This document shows positions 25,265 to 33,618 of a stretch of 62,027 nucleotides of DNA, in pieces. The position numbers were made by a program, and so were the translations under genes. The number at the start of each line of letters is the position of its first letter. The stretch's first letter is position 1. Below the pieces are notes generated by a model, which made no database searches, was not told the DNA's origin, and saw nothing but the letters and a program-made list of their open reading frames with translations. This DNA is from Myxococcales bacterium (GTDB lineage Bacteria; Myxococcota_A; Polyangia; Polyangiales; Polyangiaceae). The stretch covers positions 1 through 62,027 of the forward strand of contig JACPVJ010000192.1 of the NCBI GenBank assembly GCA_016191785.1. The letters are read 5' to 3'.

Positions 25265-26350
25265 ATGCCCCGCATCGCGGTACTGACCTCGGGAGGAGAC
25301 GCCCCGGGAATGAACGCGGCCCTTCGCACCATCGCGAAGGTCGCCGCCATCCACGGCGTCGAGGTGATCGGCTTCGAAGACGGCTACGACGGCCTGATCG
25401 ACGGCCGCGTCCGCCCGCTCACCCGCAAGGTGGACGGCGGCCTGAGCACCACGCCGGACGTGAGCCTGGCCGGCAACCTGGGCGGTACGTTCCTGGGCAG
25501 CTCGCGCTCGGCCCGGTTCGTCACGCCCGAGGGCCGGGCCGCCGCCGCGGCGCGGCTCGACGGCTTTGCCGGGCTGATCGTGATCGGGGGCAACGGCTCG
25601 CTGACCGGGGCCCACAAGCTGGCCCAAGAGACCGGCGTCAAGGTGATGGGCGTCCCCGCCTCGATCGACAACGACGTGGGCTGCACCTCGACCGCCATCG
25701 GCGTCGACAGCGCGCTCAACGTGATCACCGAGGCGTGCGATCGCATCAGCGACACGGCGCGGTCTCACCGGCGCGCGTTCATCATCGAGGTGATGGGCCG
25801 CCACTCGGGCTACCTGGCCATGGCCTCGGCGGTGGCCGTCGGCGCCGACGGCATCTTGTTTCGCGAGCAGGGTCGCAGCGAGCCCGAGCTGGTCACGACC
25901 GTCGCGAACCTCTTGCGCCGGGGGTTCGCCCAGAAGGGCGACAAGCGGCGGGTGCTGGTGATCAAGGCCGAGGGCGTCGAGATCCCGTGCACCCGCCTGG
26001 TGCGGCTGGTCCAGGACGAGCTCGCCGCCGAGCTCCCCGGAGTCGAGGTGCGCGCCACCGTGCTCGGTCACCTGGTGCGCGGCGGCAACCCCACGTATCA
26101 AGACCGCATGGTGGCCGGCCGCCTGGGACTTTCCGCCCTCGACGCCCTACTTCACGGCGAGACGGACCAGATGGTGGCCTGGCTGCCGCAGCAGGTCGAA
26201 GGCGGGGTCCAGACCTCGGACCCCGCGATCCAGCGCTTCACGCTCGAGCGGGTGCTCGACGAGACCCGCGCGCTCCTCGACGGCACCAGCGCCGTCACGC
26301 GCTGGCGCGTGGGCATGCTCGAGAAGCTCGAGGGCGCGCTGTCGCTGTGA
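25265..26350 (+). CDS. pfkA: 6-phosphofructokinase
   Basis: A 361-residue PfkA-family enzyme, phosphorylating fructose-6-phosphate in glycolysis. Motifs: LTSGGDAPGMNAALR (phosphate donor loop), GFEDGYDGLI, the donor loop GGNGSLTGAHKL, catalytic PASIDNDVGCTSTAIGVDSALN, MGRHSGYLA and the C-terminal LGHLVRGGNPTYQDR. The donor loop has Asn where E. coli PfkA has Asp (GGDGS). The following Gly, which goes with ATP use rather than pyrophosphate use, is kept. Start ATG at 25265 is chosen because GGAGG at 25252-25256 gives 8-base spacing; an ATG at 25259 would be too close. Confidence 0.93.
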   Translation: MPRIAVLTSGGDAPGMNAALRTIAKVAAIHGVEVIGFEDGYDGLIDGRVRPLTRKVDGGLSTTPDVSLAGNLGGTFLGSSRSARFVTPEGRAAAAARLDGFAGLIVIGGNGSLTGAHKLAQETGVKVMGVPASIDNDVGCTSTAIGVDSALNVITEACDRISDTARSHRRAFIIEVMGRHSGYLAMASAVAVGADGILFREQGRSEPELVTTVANLLRRGFAQKGDKRRVLVIKAEGVEIPCTRLVRLVQDELAAELPGVEVRATVLGHLVRGGNPTYQDRMVAGRLGLSALDALLHGETDQMVAWLPQQVEGGVQTSDPAIQRFTLERVLDETRALLDGTSAVTRWRVGMLEKLEGALSL

Positions 26351-26378
26351 GCGAGAGCGGCGCGGGGACTCGAGCGGC

Positions 26379-27038
26379 TCACTTCTTCGTGTACTCGAAC
26401 ATGAGCGGAGGGTTGCCGGGCCCCCCCGCCGGAATGTAGAGGTGGACCTTCGTCCCGTCGGAGTCGTACGAGGTGAAAGGCTGCGGGCCCACGGGACACG
26501 TCATGGCGACCTGGATGCCGCCGCCGTCCTCGAGCGTGAAGGTACCGTTTTGGCGAATGGCGCTGCCGTCGAGCCCCGCGTCGTTGAGGGCCGACACGAC
26601 GCGTTCGTACGCGCCGCCGTCCACAGCGAGGGTGTCGGTCAACGCCAAGCCCGTCGGGCCACTCCCGCCGTCCGGGCCCGTGTACACGGCCGCCGCCGTC
26701 AGGACGTAGGTCCCAGACTTGATGATGCCACCGTTGCCGACGACGGCGTCGGTCGCCACGTACAGTTGCTGAACGGCCGAGCCGACGTTCGCGAGCCCGT
26801 TGCACCCCGTCGGTGCGCCGCCGGTGCCGCTGCCCGCAGTCCCGCCGGTGCCGCTGCCGGCAGTCCCCCCGGTGCCGCCGCCGGTGCCGCCGCCGCCGGT
26901 GCCGCCCCCCGTGCCGCCGCCGCCGGTGCCGGCCTTGCCGCCCCCGCCGCTGCTTTCGTCACTGCTGCAGGCCGCCGCGGCCGAAGCCAGCAGGACGACC
27001 ACGCCCAGACCCAGAGTCACCTTGAAGAGACCGTTCAT
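26379..27038 (-). CDS. Gly-rich lipoprotein of unknown function
   Basis: A 219-residue lipoprotein: signal MNGLFKVTLGLGVVVLLASA with lipobox AAAC, about 45 residues of Gly/Thr linker (GGGTGGGTGG), then a small beta-rich domain (about 75-219) with paired cysteines (GCNGLANV and MTCPVGPQ). GAGG at 27049-27046 (minus strand) gives good spacing to the second of two adjacent ATGs, which I take as the start. No family recognised. It sits 28 bases from the convergent pfkA. Confidence 0.7.
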   Translation of the reverse strand: MNGLFKVTLGLGVVVLLASAAAACSSDESSGGGGKAGTGGGGTGGGTGGGGTGGGTGGTAGSGTGGTAGSGTGGAPTGCNGLANVGSAVQQLYVATDAVVGNGGIIKSGTYVLTAAAVYTGPDGGSGPTGLALTDTLAVDGGAYERVVSALNDAGLDGSAIRQNGTFTLEDGGGIQVAMTCPVGPQPFTSYDSDGTKVHLYIPAGGPGNPPLMFEYTKK

Positions 27039-27164
27039 CATCCACCTCGTGAAAGTCGAAGCGGCGGGATCGCAGGACCCGCCAGAGGCCAGGTCGACCC
27101 GGCCAGCGCGGAGCATCGCACGGCCAGGGCCGACGGAGTCTGACAGCTTCTGACATTTCGCGGG

Positions 27165-30017
27165 TCAGGCCGGCGCGACCTGCACGCTCACGCCGCGATC
27201 GAGCAGATAGCCGGCGTCGGTGGTGACGAGCTTCGACTCGAGCCCCGACCTGCGCAGCAAGCGGACCACGTTGTAGACGCGGTCGCGTGCCGACTCGGCG
27301 CGCATGCGCTCGCCGGGCCAACCGACACGGCAGACCTCGTCGTGAGGCAGCGCGACGCCGGGGTGCCGTGCGTGGTGCTCCAGAAGTGCGCAAAGAATGC
27401 GCCGCATCGGCCCGCGGCGGCCGAGAGACGTGCGCTTGCCGCTCACCTCGAGCCACGCCAGATCCGCCGCGACGGTCAGGCCCGTCGCCGGCTGGATCGC
27501 GGCCAGCAAGCGTCGCGCCCGCCGCGCGAGGTAGAGCTCGGTGCTCGGCCCGCCCCGAAGCTCGTTCACCAGCGCCAGCACTCGCCTCGCAACGACCCGC
27601 TCCAGCGCTTCGTCGGTGCGCGCACGGCCCCACTCGGCAAGCGCGCCGTCGCCGTGCCGCGAGGCGATGGCCTCGACGTGGGCGGCGCCGACGGCCACGG
27701 TGCCGAGCGCGCCGACCTCGGCCGCGTGCTCCACCGCCCCGGCGAGCGCTGGCAGCGCGGCAACGCCCTCGCGCGCGATCCGGAGCAGCGCGAGCGAGAG
27801 CCGCGCGTCCTCGCGAAAACACGCGAGGTGGTCGCCGACTCGAACCTCGAGCACGGACGCGTACGCGGCCCCGGCGGCGTCGAGATCGCCCTCGTCCTCG
27901 TGCACGTGCCCCTCGATCCAGCTCACGTGCGCCCGCGCCCAGCGGTGCTCCACGGTCTCCACGACCTCCTGGGCGACGAGGACGCGACCTCGCGCCGTGC
28001 CGTCGTCGAGGTCCAGGGCGATCTCGGCGGCGAGGGCCAGTGCTACGCACTGCGAGGCCACCGAGCCGAAGGCGCGGGCTTCGGCGCTGGCACGCCCGGC
28101 GTGTTCCTCTGCCGCCCGGAGCTCCGCGTGGACCAGGGCCTGGCGGGCTTGCCCCAGGCCGTGCCAGACGGACATCTGGCGGTCGGCGACGGTCGCGTCG
28201 AGCTCGCCGAGCGCGGCCAGATCTCGTGAGCTCGCCGGCTCCGTGCCCTGGAGCTGCCGCGCCTCCAGCGCGTTGCTCCGCGCGAACCAGATCACTCGCC
28301 GGTCCCCGCTGGCCTCGCCCATCGCGGCCATGCGCTCGAAGCCCGCGACCGACGCGTCGATCGGCGCCTCGTCGAGGATCGCGCCGAACATCACGAGCCG
28401 AGCCCGCTCGACGACGTCGCCCGTGCGCTCGGTGATGTCCCGCGCGCGTGTGAGGGCTTCGCGCGCGAGCGCCTCGCGGTCGAGGCACACGGCGGCGTAA
28501 GCGATGTCGGACAGGAGTCGCGCTTCGCTCAGCGCGTCGCCCAGCGCGCGAACCGCCGTGAGCCCGGCTTCCGCCCTTGCGAGTACTTCGCGTAGGAAGC
28601 CCGCGTTGGTCAGGAGCTTGTTGAGCGCATGGAGCGCCAGGACCTCGGTGGCGGAGTCCCTGGCCGTTCGTGCGGCCGCCATCGCCGCTTCCAAGAGCTC
28701 GCGCTGGACTCTGAGCGGCGCGCGCGCGGCGAGCACGCGGCTCTGCGCGAACAGCAGCCGGGCTGCCCGCTCCGGCCGTTCCACTCGGGAAAACGCCGCG
28801 GCGGCCGCCAGGTCTTCCAGGCTGGGCTCGAGCGCGGCCCAGACCTCACGGCTCACCGAGCTCGTTGCGACGGCTGCGTCGACCCGGCGCGAGAAGTGGG
28901 CGGCGTGCCGCTCACGCGCAGCGCGCTCTCGGCCGCTTCGCGCGAGGTGCTCCTGGCCGAGCTCCCGCGCGCAGACGTAGAACGAGAAGTGGACGTCGCT
29001 GTTCGCGGCGTGTGCGGTCTGCAGGAGCGAATGCTCGAGCAGGGTCTCGAGCACATCCACGGTCGAGAGGGCATCCGGGGCGGAGTCCGGCGCGAGCACC
29101 GCGGCGGCCGCGTCCACGTCGAACCCGCCCACGAACACCGAGAGCTGCTCGACGGCCCGGCGCGCCTCGGGCCCCAGGAGCTCCCAAGACCAGTCGAGCG
29201 CGGCGCGCATCGAGGCGTGGCGCTCATCGCCGAGAAGACGACGCCCGCGCAGGAAGTCGAGCTGGCCGCCCAGGTTCTCGAGCACTCGCTCTGGCGAGAG
29301 CAAGCGCGCTCGCGCACCGACGAGCTTGAGCGCCAAGGGCAGCCGATCGACGCGGTTCACCACGTTTTCGAGCAGCAGCGGGCCCGCGCGTTCCCAGTCG
29401 GCCTCTGGCGCGTGCTCGCGCACGACCTCGAGCAAGAGCGCGACGGCGTCGGTAGTGGCCAGGGGCTGAAGCCGGAACAGCGTCTCGCCGGGAAGCCCGA
29501 CCGGCACGCGCGAGGTGAGGACGAACTTCGCCGTGGGCGAGAGCTCCAGGAGCTCGCCGACGAGCTGGCCGAGCTCGTTCACCACTTGCTCGACGTTGTC
29601 GATCAGCAAGACCCGCGCACGGCGCTCGATCGCCTCGGCGAGCACGCGCGTGGTCTCGACCCTGGTCATCGGCGAGAGCTCGACCTCGAGCGCGCGGGCC
29701 AACCTGAACACGACGTCGGCAGCCGAACGCGCCGCGCTCAGGTCACAAAACACCGGCTGCGGCGTGGCCACCACGAGCGCCGGTCGGTGTCGCTGGCCGC
29801 GCCCCTCTCCGACCACCTCGAGCGCGGCACGCTGCGCGGGAGTCGCCGAGCGAGCGAGCTCGAGCAACAGGCGCGTCTTGCCCACGCCAGCGGGCCCGAC
29901 GATGGTGATCAGCCGCTCGCGAGCGCGCACACGCTCCCTGAGGTCAGCGAGCTCCCGCGTGCGGCCGAACAATTGCGAAGCGTGGGTCGCCTCTCGAGGT
30001 CGGGCAGAGTGGGCCAC
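27165..30017 (-). CDS. STAND-type NTPase regulator with C-terminal winged helix
   Basis: A 950-residue protein. The N-terminal ATPase (about 15-290) carries Walker A VGPAGVGKTRLLLELA and Walker B RVLLIDNVE, then LTSRVPVGL, as in AfsR/MalT-like STAND proteins. A long helical TPR-like region (about 330-800) follows. The C-terminal 95 residues (GRRGPMRRILCALLEHHARH to VYNVVRLLRRSGLESKLV) look like an OmpR-type winged-helix DNA-binding domain. In most SARP/AfsR proteins the DNA-binding domain is N-terminal, so the order is reversed. It likely senses a ligand through the repeats and activates transcription. GTG start at 30017. Confidence 0.8.
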   Translation of the reverse strand: MAHSARPREATHASQLFGRTRELADLRERVRARERLITIVGPAGVGKTRLLLELARSATPAQRAALEVVGEGRGQRHRPALVVATPQPVFCDLSAARSAADVVFRLARALEVELSPMTRVETTRVLAEAIERRARVLLIDNVEQVVNELGQLVGELLELSPTAKFVLTSRVPVGLPGETLFRLQPLATTDAVALLLEVVREHAPEADWERAGPLLLENVVNRVDRLPLALKLVGARARLLSPERVLENLGGQLDFLRGRRLLGDERHASMRAALDWSWELLGPEARRAVEQLSVFVGGFDVDAAAAVLAPDSAPDALSTVDVLETLLEHSLLQTAHAANSDVHFSFYVCARELGQEHLARSGRERAARERHAAHFSRRVDAAVATSSVSREVWAALEPSLEDLAAAAAFSRVERPERAARLLFAQSRVLAARAPLRVQRELLEAAMAAARTARDSATEVLALHALNKLLTNAGFLREVLARAEAGLTAVRALGDALSEARLLSDIAYAAVCLDREALAREALTRARDITERTGDVVERARLVMFGAILDEAPIDASVAGFERMAAMGEASGDRRVIWFARSNALEARQLQGTEPASSRDLAALGELDATVADRQMSVWHGLGQARQALVHAELRAAEEHAGRASAEARAFGSVASQCVALALAAEIALDLDDGTARGRVLVAQEVVETVEHRWARAHVSWIEGHVHEDEGDLDAAGAAYASVLEVRVGDHLACFREDARLSLALLRIAREGVAALPALAGAVEHAAEVGALGTVAVGAAHVEAIASRHGDGALAEWGRARTDEALERVVARRVLALVNELRGGPSTELYLARRARRLLAAIQPATGLTVAADLAWLEVSGKRTSLGRRGPMRRILCALLEHHARHPGVALPHDEVCRVGWPGERMRAESARDRVYNVVRLLRRSGLESKLVTTDAGYLLDRGVSVQVAPA

Positions 30018-30244
30018 CGAGCGTCAGGCATACGCCATTTCGGCGGCGCGGTGCAGTGCTCGCCCCAGTCCAGCCCATTCGTGGCGTGGCGCCGTGGGCC
30101 GCGTTTGTTCCGACCGGGAACAGCGCAGTCCCGAGAAGGAAGCTGCGGTGGTGTACCCGGCCATCCCGGGGCCGAGGAGATCGGGAAGAGCGACAACGTG
30201 GACGGCCTCGAGCTCGTCACCCAGCCACGCAGAACCGCGCAGCG

Positions 30245-31153
30245 CTAGATATCCCAAGGTCCCCCTGGTGCCCACCTCGATGGCTCCGTCGATCCGCTTC
30301 CAGCACGCTCCAGCTCCGGCAGCAGGAAAGGACCGATCACCGAGATGATCTCCGGCAGTGTGACACCGGTTTCCGTCAACCTCGACCGCGACAAGAACGC
30401 TTCCCACTGCGTCTGCTTGGTCGGGTCCAGCGCGAAGGCAGCGGTCAGGGCCAGCGGTGGCCCTGCCGAAATCGGCGTTCCCCTACATTCAAAGGTCGCC
30501 CGAATGGCTTTCCGGAGTGCCTGCCCCTCGAAGGCGAACGTCCGGCACAAGAACCAGAGGTCGAAGAAGTCCTTCATCCTGCTGTTCGTAATCCCGAGGT
30601 TCACGATGGCGTGCAGTTTCTCTGCCACGACGGCGTCTCGTGGATACGCGCGGAGCCTGGGAGCAGGACTCGGCAGCAGCGTCGGGAAGTCGACCATGTC
30701 CGGATCGGGCGTAACGGCATCCCCGAAGCCAACGTCCACCTGGAGGTCGAGCTTGGCCGTCCCGAGCTTGCCGATCAGTGTGACCCGTACCCCTTCGTAC
30801 TCGGCGTCTGCCTTGATGCGGTCAGCCGAGACAGTCCCCGGATTGAACAAGACACCATCATCTTCGACCTCGGTCGTGCAGACCTTCCGGAACACCTCGG
30901 TGAGCCGATCTAGATCGGGGGGACCGAAACCGAGCAGGTCGAGATCCTTGGTGGCACGATGGGGATGCTTCGACCAGAGGGTGAACATCATCGCCCCTTT
31001 CAGGACGAACTCGTCGGCGTAGGCTGACCGCGTGAGCCTGTATAGAAGGCGTTCGAGGCCGTAGCGGACGAGCACGAAGTTGAACTCCTCGCCGCGTTCC
31101 TTCGACAGTTTCAGCAGCCGGTCCCGAACCGAGTGGGCGACGTTTTTCGTCAC
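30245..31153 (-). CDS. abiEii: AbiEii-type nucleotidyltransferase toxin
   Basis: A 302-residue type IV toxin of the AbiEii/MenT family. Seen: FVLKGAMMFTLWSKHPHRATKDLDLLG (nucleotide-binding loop and DxD metal site) and DAVVAEKLHAIVNLGI with NSRMKDFFDLWFL, the conserved helical motif. MenT relatives add nucleotides to tRNA acceptor ends and stop growth; AbiE gives abortive infection against phage. GTG start at 31153 overlaps the stop of the antitoxin gene by 4 bases. The first half of the usual signature (LKGG) is LKGA here. Confidence 0.9.
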   Translation of the reverse strand: MTKNVAHSVRDRLLKLSKERGEEFNFVLVRYGLERLLYRLTRSAYADEFVLKGAMMFTLWSKHPHRATKDLDLLGFGPPDLDRLTEVFRKVCTTEVEDDGVLFNPGTVSADRIKADAEYEGVRVTLIGKLGTAKLDLQVDVGFGDAVTPDPDMVDFPTLLPSPAPRLRAYPRDAVVAEKLHAIVNLGITNSRMKDFFDLWFLCRTFAFEGQALRKAIRATFECRGTPISAGPPLALTAAFALDPTKQTQWEAFLSRSRLTETGVTLPEIISVIGPFLLPELERAGSGSTEPSRWAPGGPWDI

Positions 31154-31755
31154 GAGAGCGACTCCATGTACGGCTTCATCACCCGTGCGACGCGGCAGAC
31201 CTCAGCGGCGCGAAGCAGATCGTCCATCGAGCGGCCCCGCTTCCGGAGGTAATCCCGAAGGGCATCGACCGCCACGTCGATCCCGATCTTGTTCCGGTAC
31301 TTGAAGCAGTCGGCTACCGTCTTGGCCCTTGACGTGATGAGTACGTCCACGCCTTCGATGACGTGCTTCTCGACACCGAACGTCCGAGCGCGTCCAGAGA
31401 AGCGTACGATCCGAATCGGGGGCCAGTCGGTTTTCGGCTTCCGAGCCTTCACGTCGATGGCGAGCCAGACCTCGTGTGGCATCTGCGTCGTCATCCGGTG
31501 GAACGCGAGCGCCGAGAGCAGGCAGACGGTTCCGGCCGGCACTCTCTTCGCGGCCTCGACCAGCGCGTGGTGCTCGGTAATCTCGGCCCCGGCCGGCACG
31601 TAGAGACCGCGACCGACCCGTTGTAGCTTCCCGGCTCTCGTGAGCCGCCCGATGGCGGTCCGAGACAGCCCCGTCCCCATGACGTCCCGAGGCCTGAAAA
31701 CAGCCGGCTGGGCCGGTTTCACGGGGTGGGCCGGGGCGGTACGCTTCGTTGGCAC
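31150..31755 (-). CDS. abiEi: AbiEi-type antitoxin / transcription repressor
   Basis: About 201 residues from GTG 31755 (210 from TTG 31782). The N-terminal winged helix (FRPRDVMGTGLSRTAIGRLT, then RAGKLQRVGRGLYVPAGAE) is the AbiEi DNA-binding domain that represses its own operon. The C-terminal part (HEVWLAIDVKARKP, EGVDVLITSRAKTVADCFKY, MDDLLRAAEVCRVARVMKPY) is the typical antitoxin domain. It precedes and overlaps the toxin gene, as in known abiE operons. An AT-rich stretch (TAATTATATACA, minus strand 31769-31758) abuts the GTG and may be the promoter -10 area, which favours the shorter product. Confidence 0.88.
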   Translation of the reverse strand: MPTKRTAPAHPVKPAQPAVFRPRDVMGTGLSRTAIGRLTRAGKLQRVGRGLYVPAGAEITEHHALVEAAKRVPAGTVCLLSALAFHRMTTQMPHEVWLAIDVKARKPKTDWPPIRIVRFSGRARTFGVEKHVIEGVDVLITSRAKTVADCFKYRNKIGIDVAVDALRDYLRKRGRSMDDLLRAAEVCRVARVMKPYMESLS

Positions 31756-31786
31756 TTGTATATAATTACCGACGCATAGCAACCCG

Positions 31787-31984
31787 TCAAGCCGACGGAC
31801 CAGGCGGCCAGCTCGCGGCGGGAAGCCGCGCTGTAAGCACCTGGGCGATGCGATCCGGTCTCACGTCACGCAACCGGAGAACGACGACCGAGGGCGTGCT
31901 GGTGCCTTGAACGGCGAGGATGCGGCCGGAGTCGAGGTCATTCGTGATGATGACTTCTGCCCTCTCACGCGCGTGATGAGGAAC
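31787..31984 (-). pseudogene. 5'-truncated DUF5615 PIN-like toxin
   Basis: The frame has VIITNDLDSGRILAVQGT followed by PSVVVLRLRDVRPDRIAQVL, the C-terminal half of DUF5615 PIN-like proteins, normally the toxin partner of DUF433. The N-terminal half, with the conserved (F/L)xDExL motif and about 45 residues, is missing. Instead the frame begins near VPHHARERAEV, just after the DUF433 stop. It is most likely a deletion remnant; a short product from GTG 31984 would lack an active-site acid. Confidence 0.7.
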
Positions 31985-31998
31985 GCCGGAGCCGGCAC

Positions 31999-32241
31999 TC
32001 AGGCGACCTCGAGAACCTGCTCCCCCACCGACCACGCGGCAAGGGTCAGCGCCTGCCGGATGTCCTCTTCCTCCAGCTCCGGCCACTCCACGAGGATCTG
32101 CGCCGTGGTCATCCCGGAGGCCAGCGAGGCCACGATGGACTCGACCGTGACCCGAAGACCACGGATGCAGGCTTTGCCGCCACACTTCTCTGGGTCGAAA
32201 GTGATGCGCTCGAGTTTGGTGTGCCTGCGCTCCATCTCCAA
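31999..32241 (-). CDS. DUF433 antitoxin
   Basis: An 80-residue DUF433 protein, an HTH-containing antitoxin usually paired with a DUF5615 PIN-like toxin. Features: ERITFDPEKCGGKACIRGLRVTVESIVASLASGM and ILVEWPELEEEDIRQALTLAAW, which match the family over its full length. The toxin just downstream is truncated, so this antitoxin seems orphaned. It may still repress its own promoter. Confidence 0.88.
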   Translation of the reverse strand: MEMERRHTKLERITFDPEKCGGKACIRGLRVTVESIVASLASGMTTAQILVEWPELEEEDIRQALTLAAWSVGEQVLEVA

Positions 32242-32299
32242 AGGATAGGCGCGGGCAATGATCCCGTCCAGCTACGCAGAGAAAGCCCGTCGCCGGCGG

Positions 32300-32530
32300 T
32301 CACACCTTGCTGAGCGGCGCCCAGTCCTCGGGCGCGAGCTCCGGGACGCCAATCCGACCGAGCACGACGTTTACGTCAGCAATGGTCACCACCGACGGCG
32401 CCGTGAGCTCCAACCCGATCGGTTTCCCGCTCGCGTCGTAGGTCCACTCGGATCCCTCGCCCGCCGCCTTCAGTCCGCACCGCCCGAACCCCGCCCTGCT
32501 GTACGTCACGTCGACGTATCTCGCCTTCAT
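32300..32530 (-). CDS. Small DUF2283-like protein
   Basis: A 76-residue protein. The segment WTYDASGKPIGLELTAPSVV resembles the core of DUF2283 proteins (a Tyr/Asp turn followed by G-x-x-GLE). Such small proteins cluster with toxin-antitoxin genes, as here. ATG start at 32530. It is the last gene before the left attachment site, so it is outside the integrated element. Confidence 0.55.
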   Translation of the reverse strand: MKARYVDVTYSRAGFGRCGLKAAGEGSEWTYDASGKPIGLELTAPSVVTIADVNVVLGRIGVPELAPEDWAPLSKV

Positions 32531-32594
32531 CGCGAAAGGCTATCGGCCGGCGGCGCGCCACTCGCCGGGTCGCGCCGCAACATCACGAAATCTC

Positions 32595-32618
32595 AGTGCG
32601 AAGGAGAGGACTTGAACC
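32595..32618 (-). repeat. attL: left 24-bp attachment core
   Basis: AGTGCGAAGGAGAGGACTTG and the next 4 bases are identical to 45186-45209, where they form the 3' end (discriminator, acceptor and T-arm) of tRNA-Leu. Bases on either side differ (c/g before, c/t after). Here the rest of the tRNA is missing, so this is the displaced tRNA 3' end left by integration. Everything from here to 45209 is the element. Confidence 0.92.
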
Positions 32619-32724
32619 CGACCCCGGGGGTGTCGATCCGGCACTTTCCGCAGGTATTCGCCACGATCCTGCTGAGCGGATAGCGACGGATAGCGACACT
32701 AAGTGCGCGATAGAGCGTCGCGCC

Positions 32725-33000
32725 GTGACGAATGGTGACGATTCGTTTCCGGCGCCGAACGCCCGCCCGGAGTGGGATCGCGCCCTGCACCACGCCCTCG
32801 TGGCGCGGGCCACCGAGCTGGCCGCCACCCTGCCTGCCGACGCAGTCGAGAAGGCGCTGCTGGTGGCCCTGGAGGCCGCCACGGTGGCCAGCCGCTGGAA
32901 CGACGTCGCCCAGCTCGCGCGCGAGCTGGAAGCCCGCAGGCGGGCTACGGCGGCCACGGTGGATCTGGTTTCGGTGCGAGCCCGCCGGGGGACCAGCTAG
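32725..33000 (+). CDS. Small helical protein; C-terminal part of the integrase frame in the excised form
   Basis: From GTG 32725 the product is 91 residues and mainly helical, with ALVARATELAATLPADAVEK and ASRWNDVAQLARELEARRRA. The frame is in fact open from 32596, inside attL. There it reads RRRGLEPDPGGVDPALSAG, and codons up to LEP are the same as in the integrase at 45190-45209. In an excised circle the integrase frame would run straight into this gene and end at 33000. As integrated, it could be made separately. A related sequence occurs at 61439-61651. Confidence 0.6.
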   Translation: MTNGDDSFPAPNARPEWDRALHHALVARATELAATLPADAVEKALLVALEAATVASRWNDVAQLARELEARRRATAATVDLVSVRARRGTS

Positions 33001-33618
33001 CCGGTCAGCCCGCGCTCTCGGTACGCTCCACGCCGCTCTAGGGACTCAATGTGCTGGCCATCATCCGCCGCGGAATGGCCACGAGCTGGGCCGTGTGCGG
33101 TATCGGTCGGGGCAGTGCTTCACCCACCCGCGAAGAGCCGGCCAAGTCGAGGTCATCGGCGACCTAGCGAACGGTGCGATTGCCGACTTGGCAAAGGCGA
33201 ACTTCCTTCAGCCTTGACCTCCGGTGTGAAGTGCCGCCGCTTCGCTTTCCGCGGGTCCATCCCCCGCAACTTCCGGCTTGCTGGTCGTGCACTCGGCGCC
33301 GCTCGGGGCGCTCCGGGTTCGGGTAACGGTTGTGGCCGGCGAGTTCTCCCACAGCAGCTCGGAGGCGGGCGTCTTCCCAGGGGTCGAGCTTCGCGCGACC
33401 CGAGAAGCTGCGCTTTCGCGTGCGCAGGTGAGGACGAATCATGCTCACCGCGCGGCTGCGGCTGCTTGTAGCCCCCGCCCTCGACGCGAGCTCCATGAGC
33501 GCGTACTCTTTGGCGCGATGGCGTTCGGCGGTTCGCAGCTGAACGGGCGCGAGGGTGGTTGGGATTGGAGATAAGAAGGTGGAAACGTGCGAGATAATCC
33601 GCGGGGTATGGGTGCGTC
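33001..33618. other. Gap at left end of element, possible transposase scrap
   Basis: No complete gene is convincing in these 618 bases. On the minus strand at about 33260-33200 a frame reads MDPRKAKRRHFTPEVKAEG, which looks like the first residues of an IS3-type OrfA transposase (KRRxFTPEFKAE). It loses similarity at once, so it may be a remnant or chance. Further plus- and minus-strand frames here have no family features. Confidence 0.35.

Noticed and set aside
32595..33000. Independent gene starting at the GTG inside attL
   Set aside because: The codons before 32725 are attachment-core sequence and match the integrase frame. A separate start at 32725 is more plausible in the integrated state.
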